Positions 63,036-64,000 of a DNA stretch of 64,000 nucleotides are shown one piece after another. The position numbers and the translations under genes are program-made. The stretch lies in assembly GCF_007655135.1 (NCBI RefSeq), contig NC_045128.1, forward strand, positions 38,639,885 to 38,703,884. Direction: 5' to 3'. Below the pieces are notes generated by a model. It saw nothing but the letters and a program-made list of their open reading frames with translations, was not told where the DNA came from and ran no database searches. This DNA is from Punica granatum. Its lineage: Eukaryota > Streptophyta > Magnoliopsida > Myrtales > Lythraceae. The first letter of the stretch is position 1. Each line of letters begins with the position of its first letter.

Positions 63036-64000
63036 ACAAAAACAAAAACTCCATCCACAGCTTTGTTGCTACACTTGAATGGGCCACATATATATTGCTT
63101 TTCATCACTTTTATTTATGTCCATGTTAATCAATCCTAGTTTCTAGCTATATAACTAGTTGAGTGATTGCTAATAAACACATGATATATGAGACACCACA
63201 AAACTGAAGAATTGACATGGATCGTGAACCTCGGATATCAAATAAGTCATATTCCCCTGCATCATTTGCCAAACTTATTTTTGGTATATATCATCAACTA
63301 TAATAATTTAAATTAATACATTTCATAACATATGTGGAATATAATACAATGTCAGGACCTACGTGCCATTCGTGCATAAGGATATTGGTGATCGAAAGGT
63401 TTATGTGGTTCATTCTCCATATCTACACAACCGATCAAAGTCTCCTCCTTACGTCAACTTAAAATATCACAGCTCGTGAATGCCTATAATTTACTTATAT
63501 TATCGCATGCTTTGAAAACCGATATAGAGATAGCATATTTTATATAAATAATTCCTTGATTAATATTGACTTTTGGTTTTCCGAAAAATCTCTGAGATAG
63601 ATAGGAAAAAAGAAAAGCTAACTTCACGTGATCGTAAAATATGCACAAATAGATGAGCGGAGCGGAGCGTCCTGTTGTATTTGCGTGCACTGACTGTGCT
63701 GCGGTGGTGCAGTCCATTTCATGAATCAACTTTAATTTAAACCAGAGCAGAAAAAAACCATACAATCTCTTTTTCTTTTTTAAGTAATTTCATGCATTTT
63801 CGTTCCACGCTATTTGCTAAGTGCTAACGCAGAAAGGGCAAGGCGTGACCACTAAGAGCTATATATATGTAGCCGTGTATTGATTGGCCAGTGGTCACTT
63901 TTCTTTCACTGAAATTGAACACACTGACAGAGAGGAGGATGAATGATTTTGTGTTTGACAGCAATGTCCTCTTCCCACTTCTTCGTAGGCATCGCATGCA
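63036..64000. other. Intergenic; candidate promoter at the right edge
   Basis: No gene. At 63845-63898 a perfect 9-bp inverted repeat (GTGACCACT / AGTGGTCAC) flanks CTATATATATG and GATTGGCC, TATA- and CCAAT-like words, suggesting a promoter of a gene beyond the window. Evidence is weak. Confidence 0.35.

Noticed and set aside
1..64000. CRISPR arrays, bacterial operons, rRNA genes
   Set aside because: None seen; the DNA is a plant nuclear sequence and the tandem arrays here have no unique-spacer pattern.

Overview
The window is plant nuclear DNA. It has spliced genes with GT..AG introns and TIR-NBS-LRR immune-receptor genes. Plant-only families are present (AP2/ERF factors, DUF247, DUF4378), as are a Ty1/copia element primed by tRNA-Met, L1-type LINE pieces, tRNA-derived SINEs and many MITEs. 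The style of the TNL N-termini (Ser-rich leader, then a GPDTR-type TIR) suggests a woody rosid, perhaps Myrtales such as pomegranate or eucalypt. That placement is an inference from memory, not a measurement.

Left part (1-15.2 kb): two tandem TNL genes on the minus strand. TNL-A (89-4323, continuing past the left edge) and TNL-B (about 5.9-15.15 kb) share exon structure to the base: exon 2 is 1096 bp and exon 3 is 288 bp in both. Each is broken at a different point of the TIR-to-NBS connection. In TNL-A the predicted splice junction itself makes a TGA stop, and the unspliced message stops one codon later. In TNL-B a 5-bp insertion shifts the frame inside the TIR exon. Intron 1 of TNL-A carries a 2.05-kb element with about 105-bp inverted ends; intron 2 of TNL-B carries a 1.34-kb LINE piece. 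TNL-B has nine copies of a 46-residue LRR unit and a decayed 3' end.

Middle part (15.2-44 kb): mostly old repeats with scattered genes. The repeats are a hAT MITE with an exact 8-bp target duplication, partly re-duplicated in tandem; SINE copies; two LINE pieces with RNase H; a retroposed transcript with poly(A) and target-site duplication; a degenerate array of about 128-bp units split by a MITE; and a third LINE lacking RNase H. The genes are a DREB A-4-type AP2/ERF factor (26.3 kb, +), a Ser/Pro-rich protein of unknown function (30.9 kb, -), a two-exon DUF247 membrane protein (35.9-37.4 kb, -) and a CBF/DREB1-like factor (41.4 kb, -).

Right part (44-64 kb): a complete, young Ty1/copia retrotransposon (46276-51718) with 702-bp LTRs differing at four positions, a 5-bp target duplication, PBS, PPT and one intact 1322-residue gag-pol frame. 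Beyond it lies a three-exon gene for a DUF4378 (TRM-like) protein (55.3-58.3 kb, -), then gene-poor DNA with a hAT MITE nested in a SINE tail.

The cellular genes are typical of plant defence (TNLs), abiotic stress (DREB/CBF) and cell organisation (TRM-like), and show no operon-like relation. Much of the rest is transposon-derived.
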